From contig NZ_JBIRXP010000001.1 of NCBI RefSeq assembly GCF_044389085.1, positions 62,001 to 126,000 on the forward strand: a stretch of 64,000 bases of DNA. The letters are read 5' to 3'. This document shows, piece by piece, positions 42,030-51,825 of this stretch; the stretch's first letter is position 1; every line of letters begins with the position of its first letter. Below the pieces are notes generated by a model, which saw only the letters and a list, made by a program, of their open reading frames with translations, was not told where the DNA came from and ran no database searches. The DNA is from Isoptericola sp044389085 (GTDB lineage Bacteria > Actinomycetota > Actinomycetes > Actinomycetales > Cellulomonadaceae). The translations under genes were made by a program, and so were the position numbers.

Positions 42030-42950
42030 CTACGCGAGCTTGCTGTTGATGCGGTCGTCGTCGAGCGGCTTGTACTTCGAGTCCACGAACGACTTGAACA
42101 CCCCGACTAGGTTCTCGCCGTTCGCGTGAGCCCGGCGGACGACCTCGAGGATCGTCGCGCGCCCACGTCCGAGAGCCTGTTGCTTCTTCAGGTCCTCCTT
42201 GCGTGTCTTGATGACCTTGCCATCCTGGGTGACTGTGGCCTGCTCCAGCTGGACGTAGCTCAGCGTGCTCGTCTCGTAGAAGCGCCCCGCGCTCATGAGG
42301 AGGGTGGCCCGTGCCCAGTTCCTGGGGACGAGCACGAGCGCTCTACCGTCCGCGACGGGAAGGTCGAGCACAGCATTGATCCACTGCCTGCCCTGTGGGT
42401 CCCAGACCTGTCGCTCCACCTTCTTGGTCCCGTGGCCTGCAGCGGTGAATTGCGGGAACTGCGCCACCATCTGAGCGGTGAACTCGGCCAGCGGCCCGAA
42501 GATGATGCGAGTGGTCAGGTCCGAGGTGATGTCCTCTGCGACGCCCTCGACGAACAGGGGGATGTCCTCGATCTGGGTGAGGATCCCCACGTCGACCAGC
42601 ATGCGCGCGTCGCCGCGCAGCGCGTCCCAGATCCACTCGCCGACGTCGTCGGAGCCGCCGTGCCCTTGGATCCCGGACTCCGCGAGACCGAGGCGCGTCT
42701 CCCACGGCTCCGTGAACCGCTGGAGCAGCGCGAGTCCGCGCCGCTGGTCGGACTGTGTGTTGCTCAGGGCACAGGCGGTCACCTCGTGGAAGAACGTCTC
42801 CATGCACCTGATCGCGTCGGCGGCGAACGGTTGCGGGGCGCCAGAGAGGCGGATCGCGTGGGGGTCGACGAACATCGGCTTGTCGGCGCTGACGTCGACG
42901 TCGAGGAACGGGACCGGGCCCGGGATGTTGTAGTGCGTCGTCACTTGCAT
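42030..42950 (-). CDS. Conserved hypothetical protein of unknown family
   Basis: A 306-residue soluble protein. The N-terminus (PVPFLDVDVSADKPMFVDPHAIRL) and a middle segment (DITSDLTTRIIFGPLAEFT) look strongly conserved-type, and a Lys-rich stretch (TRKEDLKKQQALGRG) lies near 255-270. I recall unnamed actinobacterial proteins of this kind but no function. AGGAG precedes the ATG at 42950, so the longer frame is rejected. It stands alone on the minus strand between the hairpin region and the relaxase block. Confidence 0.75.
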   Translation of the reverse strand: MQVTTHYNIPGPVPFLDVDVSADKPMFVDPHAIRLSGAPQPFAADAIRCMETFFHEVTACALSNTQSDQRRGLALLQRFTEPWETRLGLAESGIQGHGGSDDVGEWIWDALRGDARMLVDVGILTQIEDIPLFVEGVAEDITSDLTTRIIFGPLAEFTAQMVAQFPQFTAAGHGTKKVERQVWDPQGRQWINAVLDLPVADGRALVLVPRNWARATLLMSAGRFYETSTLSYVQLEQATVTQDGKVIKTRKEDLKKQQALGRGRATILEVVRRAHANGENLVGVFKSFVDSKYKPLDDDRINSKLA

Positions 42951-43047
42951 GAGAACTCCTGTCTCGTGTAGCGAGCGCGACACACACCCGCACCGGTCAT
43001 TGGGCCGACGCGGGCGCAGTAGAGTCCGAACTGCCTACCAAGCAGGT

Positions 43048-43083
43048 TCGAGCCCCATCCCGCAACGTCGAGATGGGGCTCGA
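43048..43083. repeat. 12-base inverted repeat upstream of the unknown gene
   Basis: TCGAGCCCCATC and GATGGGGCTCGA form a perfect stem with a 12-base loop, about 100 bases upstream of the unknown gene. No T tract follows on either strand. Confidence 0.55.
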
Positions 43084-43133
43084 CGCTTGTGTGGCACATC
43101 ACACAGCCTACCCGAACATACGTACAAAAACCC

Positions 43134-43349
43134 ATGGACACGCCGGCCGAGGCACAAGATGTTGTGGCTAGGGGGTGGGAGTGGCACCACATGAGCGATG
43201 GGCGGCTAGGTCTGCCTGTCATCGGTGCGGCACTCAGTACGGTGCATCAGGGCTGGGAGGTGCTCGTGAGCGCTCTTGGCTCGACCCGGCCCTGGCGGGA
43301 AAGCAGGCGCGCTACACCACTGTCTGGGGCTCAACTTCGGCTCAAGTGA
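43134..43349 (+). CDS. Possible small hypothetical protein (71 aa)
   Basis: A frame from ATG 43134 (or GTG 43089) with a protein-like first half: MDTPAEAQDVVARGWEWHHM, then DGRLGLPVIGAALSTVHQGW. A/T-rich DNA with promoter-like composition precedes it. The C-terminus is less convincing. No family recognised. The remainder of 42951-43733 has no gene I can support; a 12-base stem with one wobble pair at 43369-43395 is present. Confidence 0.3.
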   Translation: MDTPAEAQDVVARGWEWHHMSDGRLGLPVIGAALSTVHQGWEVLVSALGSTRPWRESRRATPLSGAQLRLK

Positions 43350-43733
43350 ATCGCGAGTTGTCAGTTCGGTCCGCCGGGCACTCTGCCCGGTGGACCGAGG
43401 TGGCGGACAGCCTTCTGGTCGCAGGATGTTCTTCATCCGGCGAGGGCGACAGCGGTCTTCTTGACTGGCGCCGGCTCTGCCAGTGCCTTGCCGCTTGGAC
43501 CCTCGCCCCGCGGAGGTCCCACCCCTTTCGGCACCCGAACCCGCGACGTCCGCCGGGCCTCCTTCGACCTCGAGGTGCTCCGTCCTTGCACCCCGCTGGC
43601 GATCCCTTCCGACCCCGCACGGGGTCCTCGCCGACCTGACCGAACCCGGACTTCCACACGTCTGGCACCTGAGGCGGGGCAAGCCCCAGTCGGGCGCGAT
43701 CACGGACTCGCGAACCTGCGGCATGATGCCCGC

Positions 43734-44196
43734 ATGAAGGGTGCTGGCGGCGAGTTGCCCATGGATCAGGTGACTACTGAGCTACGCCGGTTGGCGACGA
43801 CGCTGCGGAGCCAGCTGGGCGAGAGAGCGGAGATCTCCGGACCCACGGTCGACGGTGGCGTCGAGGGCCTCACCGTGAGGTCGGCGACGGAGGGCTCGGT
43901 GGAGGTCTGGTTGATGCATGACGCCGACGGCGTCGTCGTCGGACTGGACGGGTGCCCGGGGTGGCAGTTGCCGCGGACTCTGGAGAGCGTGGCAGTGGTG
44001 CGCGCGATCATTTGATGCTGTGGCGGCCGGACGAGTCGAGGTCGGCACCGGACGCAGGGTGCGCGCCTACCGCCTCCCGATGCCCGACGGCACGGTCATG
44101 GATGACAGCGAGAAGGGTGCTCTCGCCGCGTTGCTGGAGATGCCCTGGAAGCCCCGGATGCGTTGGGGCACCTCGGCGGCGTACGGCGCGCGATGA
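43734..44196 (+). pseudogene. Small hypothetical protein with one-base frameshift
   Basis: The first frame (43734-44015) gives 93 residues beginning MKGAGGELPMDQVTTELRRL and ending at a TGA. The next frame continues without loss of sense (FDAVAAGRVEVGTGRRVRAY to AAYGAR, stop at 44196). One extra T in the TTT at 44011-44013 explains the shift; without it the product is about 153 residues with a mixed alpha/beta look. It lies 51 bases upstream of the relaxase on the same strand. Family unknown. Confidence 0.6.
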
Positions 44197-44233
44197 ACCG
44201 ACTGAGGTAGGTCCTCGCTGAGTGCGCAGGCCG

Positions 44234-44250
44234 CACACCTGCCAGGTGTG
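44234..44250. promoter_or_regulatory. Perfect palindrome at the relaxase start
   Basis: CACACCTG-C-CAGGTGTG, an 8-base inverted repeat ending on the first codon of the relaxase. It may be an operator or part of an origin of transfer; I cannot tell which. Confidence 0.45.
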
Positions 44251-47200
44251 ACGGTCTCGATGCGCGTGATTTCCGCCGGGCAGGGGTACGCATACCTGCT
44301 CCGGTCGGTGGTGACCGGCGACGGTGACGAGCCGCGGATGTCGGCGTTCACGCGGTACTTCACGGAGGCGGGCACGCCGCCTGGGGTGTGGATGGGTCGC
44401 GGTGTGGAGCACCTTGGTGACGGCGTGCTGCAGCCCGGCATGTCTGTCGCGCCGGGGCAGCTGCAGGCGTTGCTGGGTCACGGCGCCGATCCGGTGACCG
44501 GTGAGTCGCTGGGGCGGCCGTTTCAGCAGTACCCGACTGTCGCCGACCGCGTCCGGCGTCGGATCGAGCGGATCGACCGGACGCTGTCGGCGGAGGAGTC
44601 GGATGCCGAGGTGGCGTGCATCCAGGTCGAGGAGCGGGCCCGCGGCAGCCAGACCGCGACGGCGGGGTTCGATGTGACGTTCTCGGTGCCGAAGTCGGTG
44701 TCGGTGCTGTGGGGGTTGGCGGACGCGACGACGCAGGAGCTGATCGTCGCCGCCCATCATGACGCCGTCGGGCAGGTGCTGGACCTGCTGGAGCGGGAGG
44801 TCGCCGCCACGCGCACGGGACATGGTGGTGTGGCGCAGGTGCCGGTGGTGGGGGTGGCGGCGACGGCATACGACCACTGGGACTCGCGGTCCAACGACCC
44901 GCAGCTGCACACCCACCTGGTCGTCTCGAACAAGGTGAAGACCGCTCATGACGGTCGGTGGCGCACCCTGGACTCGCGTGCGCTGCACCACGCGCTCGTC
45001 GCGTTGTCCGAGCACTACAACGCGGTCCTGGCCGACCGGCTCACCGGCGCGTTCGGCGTCGGGTGGGACCGCCGCGACCGTGGGGCCGAGCGCTCGACCC
45101 AGTGGGAGATCGCGGGCGTCCCGGACGAGCTGTTGGCGGAGTTCTCCTCCCGCAGCCGGGACATCGAGGTCGCCAAGAGGCGGCTCATCGAGGAGTTCGT
45201 CGCTGCGCGTGGTCGCCGGCCGACGGCGCGGCAGGTCGTGCGGTTGCGTGCTCAGGCTACCCTCGAGACCCGTCCCGACAAGACGATCCACTCGCTGGCG
45301 GAGCTGACGGCCGACTGGCGTCGCCGCGCTGAGATGCGGCTCGGGTCGGATCCGACGGCGTGGGCGCGCCGACTCGCCGCCGGCCAGGCCGCGCCCATGG
45401 TGACCGCGGCCGACCTCCACCCGAGGACGGTCAGGCTCGCTGCGGGGCGGGTCCTCGCTGCGGTCGGGGAGAAGCGCACCACGTGGACGCACTGGAACCT
45501 GTGGGCCGAGGCGTCGCGACAGACGATGGGCTGGCGGATGGCGTCCGCCGCCGACCGGGAACAGGTCGTGGCGCTCGTGGTGGACGCCGCCACGCGCCGG
45601 TCCGTTCGGCTCACGCCCGGCGAGCTGGCATCCACGCCGGCGGCCATGCGTCGGTCTGACGGCACAAGCACGCTGCGCCCGCGCCACGGCGAGCGGTTCA
45701 CCAGCCAGGAGATGCTGGCGATGGAGGACCGGCTCCTGGCCCTCGCGGATGACGTCGGCGGCCCGGCCGTCGGCCGCACGACGTCTGACGGCACCCGACT
45801 GGACGACGAGCAGTCGCGCGCGGTCGAGCAGATCCTGACGTCGGGGCGTCGCTTGGACCTGCTGGTCGGGCCCGCTGGCACCGGGAAGACGACGACGATG
45901 CGCGCGCTGATGACGGCCTGGGTGGCGGCGCACGGATCGGTGAGTGTGGTCGGGATGGCGCCGTCCGCGGTCGCGGCCCAGGTGCTGGCCGACGACCTCG
46001 ACATCGCCTGTGACAACACCGCGAAGTGGATCCACGAACATCGCTCAGGCCGTGCGGACTTCACCGCAGGGCAGTTGGTCATCGTCGACGAGGCGACCCT
46101 TGCCTCCACCTGCACCCTGGACACCATCGCATCCCGGGCGGCGCGGGTGGGCGCCAAGGTCGTTCTCGTCGGAGATCCGGGCCAGCTGCAGTCCGTCGAC
46201 GCCGGCGGCGCGTTCGCCATGCTCGCCGCCGCCCGCGGCGAAGACACGCCCCGCCTGACCGAGGTGCACCGCTTCGTGCGTCCGTGGGAGCGCGACGCGT
46301 CCCTGGCACTGCGTGACGGCGACCCCGCCGTCATCGACCAGTACGAGTCCCGCGGCAGGATCCGCGAGGGCGCCACCGACGAGATGGTCGACGCCGCCTA
46401 CACCGCCTGGCGGCGCGACGTCGACGCCGGACGGGCGAGCATCCTGGTCACCGAGTCGGCCGACACCGTTCGACAGCTGAACGACCGCGCCCGCGCCGAA
46501 CGCCTCCAGGCCAGCGAGGTGTCCGCGGGGCGTGACGTCGTCCTGCACGACGACACCCGGGCGTCCGCGGGCGATGTCGTCATCACTCGCCGCAACGACC
46601 GCCGTCTGCGTTCCGGCGCGAACGGGTGGGTGCGCAACGGCGACCGCTGGACCATCGACCGAGTCTGCCGCGACGGCGCGCTCGACGTCCGCCCCGAGGG
46701 GCGACGGCGGGGGAGCGTGATGCTGCCCGCGGCCTACGTGGCCGAGCACGTCGACCTCGGCTACGTCGTGACCGCCCACCGCTCCCAAGGGATGACCGTC
46801 GACACAGCGCACGTCGTCGTTTCCCCGTCGAGCACCCGCGAGAACCTGTACGTCTCCATGACCCGCGGCCGGCACACCAATACCGCCTATGTCGCCCTGG
46901 ACAAGCCCGACCCGCTGCACTCCGCACCCGCCGACCCGGACGTGACCGCGCGCGGCGTCCTGCTCGGAGTCCTGGCGCACCCAGGCGTCGAGCAGTCCGC
47001 ACACCAGGTGGCGAAGGACGAGTGCGACCGGTGGGCCAGCATCCGGCAGCTCCTGGCCGGGTACGACGCCATCGCCACCGAAGCACAACGTGACCGGTGG
47101 ACCCGGCTCGTGCACACTGCCCTCTGCGAGGCAGGAGGCTTCACGGAGGTCGAGGCCGACCGGGCGGTTAAGTCCGACGCGTTCGGCGTGCTCGCCGCAG

Positions 47201-47559
47201 GCCTGCGGCGAGCCGAGGCGTACGGGTACGACGTCGACACGCTGATGCCACGCCTTGTCGCCTGGCGCAGCCTGCACGACGCCGACGACGTCGCCGCAGT
47301 CCTGACCGCACGCCTCGCCCGCGCGACCGCAAAGCCCCGCCGCGGCGTCATGCCCGACCTCATCGCCGGCCGCATTTCCGCCGCCCGCGGCCCACTACCT
47401 GAAGACACCGCCGTGGCCCTGGCGGAACGCCGCATGCTCATCGAGGACCAGACGCAGGAGGTGCGCGCCCTCGACCCCGCGCAACAGGGGATGTTGATAA
47501 AGACGCTCCCGTCGCGCGACGCGACTAGGGCCACCCCAGACGGTGTGACCATCGCTTGA
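44248..47559 (+). CDS. MobF family relaxase (TraA/TrwC-like) with helicase domain
   Basis: A 1103-residue protein. The N-terminal TrwC relaxase domain (about 1-310) has SAGQGYAYLL, the FDVTFSVPKSVSVLWG segment and the metal-binding histidines in DHWDSRSNDPQLHTHLVV (about 209-226). A RecD-like helicase follows, with Walker A VGPAGTGKTTT near residues 540-550, VIVDEATLA near 612-620 and GDPGQLQSVDAGG near 645. It would nick the island at oriT and unwind the transferred strand. The start is GTG 44248 or ATG 44260. No VirD4-type coupling protein or secretion genes are in the window, so transfer would need a helper. Confidence 0.93.
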   Translation: MTVSMRVISAGQGYAYLLRSVVTGDGDEPRMSAFTRYFTEAGTPPGVWMGRGVEHLGDGVLQPGMSVAPGQLQALLGHGADPVTGESLGRPFQQYPTVADRVRRRIERIDRTLSAEESDAEVACIQVEERARGSQTATAGFDVTFSVPKSVSVLWGLADATTQELIVAAHHDAVGQVLDLLEREVAATRTGHGGVAQVPVVGVAATAYDHWDSRSNDPQLHTHLVVSNKVKTAHDGRWRTLDSRALHHALVALSEHYNAVLADRLTGAFGVGWDRRDRGAERSTQWEIAGVPDELLAEFSSRSRDIEVAKRRLIEEFVAARGRRPTARQVVRLRAQATLETRPDKTIHSLAELTADWRRRAEMRLGSDPTAWARRLAAGQAAPMVTAADLHPRTVRLAAGRVLAAVGEKRTTWTHWNLWAEASRQTMGWRMASAADREQVVALVVDAATRRSVRLTPGELASTPAAMRRSDGTSTLRPRHGERFTSQEMLAMEDRLLALADDVGGPAVGRTTSDGTRLDDEQSRAVEQILTSGRRLDLLVGPAGTGKTTTMRALMTAWVAAHGSVSVVGMAPSAVAAQVLADDLDIACDNTAKWIHEHRSGRADFTAGQLVIVDEATLASTCTLDTIASRAARVGAKVVLVGDPGQLQSVDAGGAFAMLAAARGEDTPRLTEVHRFVRPWERDASLALRDGDPAVIDQYESRGRIREGATDEMVDAAYTAWRRDVDAGRASILVTESADTVRQLNDRARAERLQASEVSAGRDVVLHDDTRASAGDVVITRRNDRRLRSGANGWVRNGDRWTIDRVCRDGALDVRPEGRRRGSVMLPAAYVAEHVDLGYVVTAHRSQGMTVDTAHVVVSPSSTRENLYVSMTRGRHTNTAYVALDKPDPLHSAPADPDVTARGVLLGVLAHPGVEQSAHQVAKDECDRWASIRQLLAGYDAIATEAQRDRWTRLVHTALCEAGGFTEVEADRAVKSDAFGVLAAGLRRAEAYGYDVDTLMPRLVAWRSLHDADDVAAVLTARLARATAKPRRGVMPDLIAGRISAARGPLPEDTAVALAERRMLIEDQTQEVRALDPAQQGMLIKTLPSRDATRATPDGVTIA

Positions 47560-47772
47560 GACGTTCGCGAGTTCGGCACCACCGTGTGGAAGAACCCGAC
47601 GACACCCGGCCGACGGAGCGTATGGGGCGCTTTGAGGCCTTTCGAGCCGGCCCCGCCCATCCCGGTGGATCGTCCACAGGGGCTCAACGTACCGGTCACG
47701 CCACCCCAACCGAGACAAGGGTGAAATTCGACGTCACGGCGGCATTCCGAGCAGAACCGCATCCGACCTTCG

Positions 47773-47778
47773 TAGACT
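47773..47778 (+). promoter_or_regulatory. -10 box (TAGACT) before hsdR
   Basis: TAGACT lies seven bases before the GTG at 47786. It is probably the promoter of the restriction-modification operon, giving a leaderless hsdR message. Confidence 0.45.
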
Positions 47779-47785
47779 CGAGCAC

Positions 47786-50554
47786 GTGTCCGACGAGGTC
47801 CGCATCCCAGCGGAGCAGCGCGCGCGTGTCCTGATCGACGCCCAGCTACGAGCCGCAGGTTGGGCAGTCCAAGACGGCAAATCTCTGAATCTCTTCGCGG
47901 GACCGGGCATCGCCGTCCGTGAAGCAGTGATGGCCGCCGGACACGGGCGAGCCGATTACCTCCTGTACGTCGACAAAAGGGTCGTGGGCGTCATCGAGGC
48001 GAAACCCGAGGGGACGACACTCTCGGGCGTCGAGTGGCAGTCCGCCATGTACGCCACCGGCCTTCCCGACGCGCACCGCAAGCGGGCACGGGTAGTCGAG
48101 GGTCGTCTGCCGTTCGTTTTCGAGGCATCCGGATCGGAGACCCACTTCACCAACGGCTACGACCCCGACCCGCGGGCCCGAAAGATCTTCAACTTGCCGA
48201 AGCCGGCCACGCTCGCCCGGCTGATGCGCGACGCCGACGCCGATCCCGAGCACCCCACCTGGCGGGCCAAGGTCCAGGTCCCCCCCGAGTTGGACGAGGC
48301 GCCCCTGCGCCCGGCGCAGATCAAGGCGATCAAGGGCACCGAGCTTTCGCTGGCGCAGCAGCGGTTCGACCGGTCGCTGATCCAGATGGCCACCGGTGCG
48401 GGCAAGACCTACACGGCCGTGACGCTGGCGTACCGGCTGCTGAAGTACGGCGGCTTTTCCAAGATCTTGTTCCTGGTCGATCGCAACAATCTCGCCGACC
48501 AGACCCTCGCGGAGTTCCAGAACTACACGACGCCCGACGACGGTCGACGCTTCTCCGAGGTCTATAACGTCGACAAGCTCACCGGCGCCGGCATGCTCGG
48601 CTCCTCGAACGTCGTGATCTCCACGATCCAGCGCGTCTTCAAGGTCCTGGACGGCAACGACGTCCCCGGCACGGACGACCCGCAGCTTGACGACTGGACC
48701 CCTGACTCGGCGGTCACGGTCTCCTACAGCCCGGGCATGCCACCGGAGACGTTCGACTTGGTCATCGTCGACGAGGCCCACCGGTCTATCTACGGCGTGT
48801 GGCGCGGTGTCCTGGACTACTTCGACGCTCACGTCGTCGGGCTGACGGCGACGCCAGGGAAGCAGACGTTCGCGTTCTTCCGCCAGAACCTCGTCTCCTC
48901 GTACACGTACCAGGAGTCGGTCGCCGATCAGGTGAACGTCGACTTCGACATCTACCGCATCAAGACCAAGGTCACCGACGAGGGTGCCACCCTGCCCGCC
49001 GGCGTGTACGTCCCCAAGGTGGACAAGCGCACTCGGGTGCAACGCATCGAGCAGATCGACGAGGACGTCGACTACACAGCGGGCCAGCTCGACCGCGCGG
49101 TCACGAACCCAAACCAGATCCGTCTGGTCCTCGAGACGTTCCGCGACCGCCTCTTCACCGAGATCTTCCCGGGCCGCTCCGCGGTGCCCAAGACCCTGAT
49201 TTTCGCCAAGGACGACGCGCACGCTGAGCAGATCGTGACCCTGGTGCGGCAGGTGTTCGGCAAAGGCAACGAGTTCGCCGCCAAGATCACCTACGCCGCG
49301 AACGACCCCAAGGGGCAGCTCCAGGCGTTCCGCACCTCGGCGAAGCTGCGCATCGCGGTCACGGTCGACATGATCGCCACCGGCACGGACGTGAAGCCGT
49401 TGGAGTGCGTGTTCTTCCTGCGGGACGTCAAGACAGCGCAGTACTTCGAGCAGATGAAGGGCCGCGGTGCCCGCACTATCGCCCCGGCGGACTTCCAGGC
49501 CGTGACCCCGGACTTGGCGGCGAAGCAGAAGACGCGGTTCGTAATCGTCGACGCTGTCGGGGTGACCGAGCACGACTTCGTCGAGCCGCCTCTGAACCGG
49601 CAGAAGTCCGTGTCCCTCGAGCAGCTGCTGAAGAAGACGGCGAACCTGACCATCACCGAGGACGAGGTCGCCACCCTCGCCTCACGCCTGTCCGCCCTCG
49701 AACTGCAGTTGACCCCGGACGAGCGGACCGAGATCGACACGGTCGCCGGCGGGTCCCTCAAGGCGATCGTGCGCGGCCTGGTCGATGCCGTCGACGCCGA
49801 CAAGCAGGCGGCTGCCCTCCACGATTCCGGCGAGGGCGCCGAGCCCGTCCAGGTCATCGGACAGCTCATCGAGGCGGCGATCGAGCCTTTGGCGGCGAAC
49901 CCGGATCTGAGGACCCGGATCATGGAGCTACGCCGCACGCACGACCAGATCATCGACGAGTACAACGCCGACGAACTCATTGATGCCTACGGCGTCGTCG
50001 ACCCCGAACGTGCCAGGTCGCTCGTCAAGGACTGGTTCGAGTACCTCACCACACACCGCTCCGAAATCACCGCGATCCAGATCATGGACGAGGCCAAGAC
50101 CCGCCGTGTCCCGTTCGAGGCCATCAAAGAGCTCGCGGACCGCATCGCCCGCCCGCCGCACAACTGGACCCCGGACCTCATCTGGGCCGCGTACGAGCAG
50201 CTCGGCGCAGGTCACGTACGTCACCGCGATAGGTCTCGCCTTACGGACGTCGTGTCCCTGGTGCGCTATACCCTCGGCGCAGACCCCGAACTAATCCCGT
50301 TCGCCGACGTCGTCGCCGAACGCTACGCAGGCTGGCTACTCGCCCAGGAACAGGCCGGCACGACGTTCACCGACACGCAAAGGTGGTGGCTCGACCGCAT
50401 GGTCGACGTGATCTCCAACTCCGCCGGCATCACCGCCGACGACATCGAGCAGGCACCCTTCGACGAGAAGGGCGGCATCGACGGCGCCCTCCGCGACTTG
50501 GGAGATCATGCCGGTGACCTGCTTGAGCAGTTGAATGAGGAGCTCACGGCGTGA
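47786..50554 (+). CDS. hsdR: Type I restriction enzyme R subunit
   Basis: A 922-residue motor and nuclease subunit. The HSDR_N nuclease has Asp57 in GRADYLLY and EAK at 71-73. The SF2 translocase has MATGAGKTYT near residues 200-209, DEAHRS near 329-334 and a C-terminal RecA domain with ATGTDVKPLECVFF and QMKGRGAR. The last 250 residues form the helical domain that contacts the methylase. It translocates DNA and cuts foreign DNA. GTG start; its stop overlaps the hsdS start. Confidence 0.95.
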   Translation: MSDEVRIPAEQRARVLIDAQLRAAGWAVQDGKSLNLFAGPGIAVREAVMAAGHGRADYLLYVDKRVVGVIEAKPEGTTLSGVEWQSAMYATGLPDAHRKRARVVEGRLPFVFEASGSETHFTNGYDPDPRARKIFNLPKPATLARLMRDADADPEHPTWRAKVQVPPELDEAPLRPAQIKAIKGTELSLAQQRFDRSLIQMATGAGKTYTAVTLAYRLLKYGGFSKILFLVDRNNLADQTLAEFQNYTTPDDGRRFSEVYNVDKLTGAGMLGSSNVVISTIQRVFKVLDGNDVPGTDDPQLDDWTPDSAVTVSYSPGMPPETFDLVIVDEAHRSIYGVWRGVLDYFDAHVVGLTATPGKQTFAFFRQNLVSSYTYQESVADQVNVDFDIYRIKTKVTDEGATLPAGVYVPKVDKRTRVQRIEQIDEDVDYTAGQLDRAVTNPNQIRLVLETFRDRLFTEIFPGRSAVPKTLIFAKDDAHAEQIVTLVRQVFGKGNEFAAKITYAANDPKGQLQAFRTSAKLRIAVTVDMIATGTDVKPLECVFFLRDVKTAQYFEQMKGRGARTIAPADFQAVTPDLAAKQKTRFVIVDAVGVTEHDFVEPPLNRQKSVSLEQLLKKTANLTITEDEVATLASRLSALELQLTPDERTEIDTVAGGSLKAIVRGLVDAVDADKQAAALHDSGEGAEPVQVIGQLIEAAIEPLAANPDLRTRIMELRRTHDQIIDEYNADELIDAYGVVDPERARSLVKDWFEYLTTHRSEITAIQIMDEAKTRRVPFEAIKELADRIARPPHNWTPDLIWAAYEQLGAGHVRHRDRSRLTDVVSLVRYTLGADPELIPFADVVAERYAGWLLAQEQAGTTFTDTQRWWLDRMVDVISNSAGITADDIEQAPFDEKGGIDGALRDLGDHAGDLLEQLNEELTA

Positions 50555-51825
50555 CCGGAGTGACTGCTCCGGCAGGCTGGAAACTTTCTGCGTTCGCCGA
50601 TGTGCTCGACATGCTCCTTGATCACCGAGGCAAGACCCCAGGAAAGCTCGGCGGTGAGTTCACCGACAGCGGCGTCCCGGTCGTCTCCGCGATCCACGTG
50701 AAGGCCGGGCGTCTGGATCTTGATCAACGTCGCCGCTTCGTGTCGACCGAGATGGCGCTTCGTTGGATGCCCGAGCGCCTACGGCGGGGCGATGTGCTGA
50801 TGACCTCCGAGGCCCCGCTGGGTTCCGTTGCCCGCGTTCCGAATGATAATTTGCTCGTTCTGAGCCAGCGACTGTTTGCTCTCCGGGGCCGTGCGCAGGT
50901 GCTCGACAACGGGTTCCTCTTCTGGGCGATGCAGTCTCCGCAGATCCAGGATCAGCTGCGAAGCCGGTCCTCAGGGTCGACCGTCACTGGGATTCGGCAG
51001 AGTGAGCTCCGAAGGGTCCAGATTGGCTTCCCGCCTGTCTGCGAGCAGCGGCGGATCGTCGAAATCCTCGAAGACCACCTCTCCCGGTTGGACGCTGGCG
51101 CTGACATGCTTACGAATGTCGCTCGGCGCGGAAGGGCGCTCGAATTCGCTGCGCTCGATGCACTCGTGCCCGCCGGATCGCCCTCGGTCATGATGAAGGA
51201 TCTGGCCCGTGACGCCCGATACGGAACATCGACGAAGTGCTTGGCCGAAGGGCCGGGGCTTCCGGTCGCTCGCATTCCGAACATCATCGGTGGAGCTATC
51301 GATATGACGGACGAAAAACGGGCGGCGGACCCTTCAGTTGACCTGTCCGGTCTGATGCTCGAAGAGGGCGATGTCGTCTTCGTGCGGACAAACGGTTCCC
51401 GTGACCTCATCGGCCGGACAGCCGTAGTCCAGCGGGGTGTGCGAGCATCCTTCGCATCTTACCTAATCCGCTACCAACTGGACCGGGCCGTAGTGGATCC
51501 AACCTGGTGCCACCTGATGATGAACCGGGCGAGCGCACGCGCCGAGATCGAGCGGCTCGCCTCGTCCTCGGCAGGTCAGTACAACCTCAGTCTCGGAAAG
51601 ATTGGCGGCCTGCCCGTTCCGCTTCCTGAGCTCTCCGTCCAGCACAAGTTGATCGAGCAGTACGAGGCGAGTCTCGATGGACCGCGTCGTCTCGTGAGCG
51701 CCGCAGTGCACGCCCAGCGCCGTTCCGTAGCCCTGCGCCGAGCTTTGCTGACAGCGGCGTTCACGGGGACTCTGACCGGAACGACGACCGACATGGAGCA
51801 GGTTGAGGAGATGGCCGGTGTCTGA
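50551..51825 (+). CDS. hsdS: Type I restriction enzyme specificity subunit
   Basis: A 424-residue S subunit with two target-recognition domains. The first conserved region ends QIGFPPVCEQRRIVEILEDHLSRLDAG (about 151-178) and the second ends GGLPVPLPELSVQHKLIEQYEASLDG (about 352-377), each followed by the spacer helix. It sets the DNA sequence recognised by the whole complex. The GTG at 50551 overlaps the hsdR stop by four bases. Confidence 0.93.
   Translation: MTGVTAPAGWKLSAFADVLDMLLDHRGKTPGKLGGEFTDSGVPVVSAIHVKAGRLDLDQRRRFVSTEMALRWMPERLRRGDVLMTSEAPLGSVARVPNDNLLVLSQRLFALRGRAQVLDNGFLFWAMQSPQIQDQLRSRSSGSTVTGIRQSELRRVQIGFPPVCEQRRIVEILEDHLSRLDAGADMLTNVARRGRALEFAALDALVPAGSPSVMMKDLARDARYGTSTKCLAEGPGLPVARIPNIIGGAIDMTDEKRAADPSVDLSGLMLEEGDVVFVRTNGSRDLIGRTAVVQRGVRASFASYLIRYQLDRAVVDPTWCHLMMNRASARAEIERLASSSAGQYNLSLGKIGGLPVPLPELSVQHKLIEQYEASLDGPRRLVSAAVHAQRRSVALRRALLTAAFTGTLTGTTTDMEQVEEMAGV

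Noticed and set aside
43041..43060. A T-arm-like sequence (GGTTCGAGCCCC), possible tRNA end
   Set aside because: No matching acceptor or anticodon stem can be folded upstream; the bases are part of a 12-base inverted repeat.
43206..43724. A 172-codon minus-strand frame with a CQTCG motif
   Set aside because: Codon bias changes along it and neighbouring frames look equally plausible; no coherent protein emerges.
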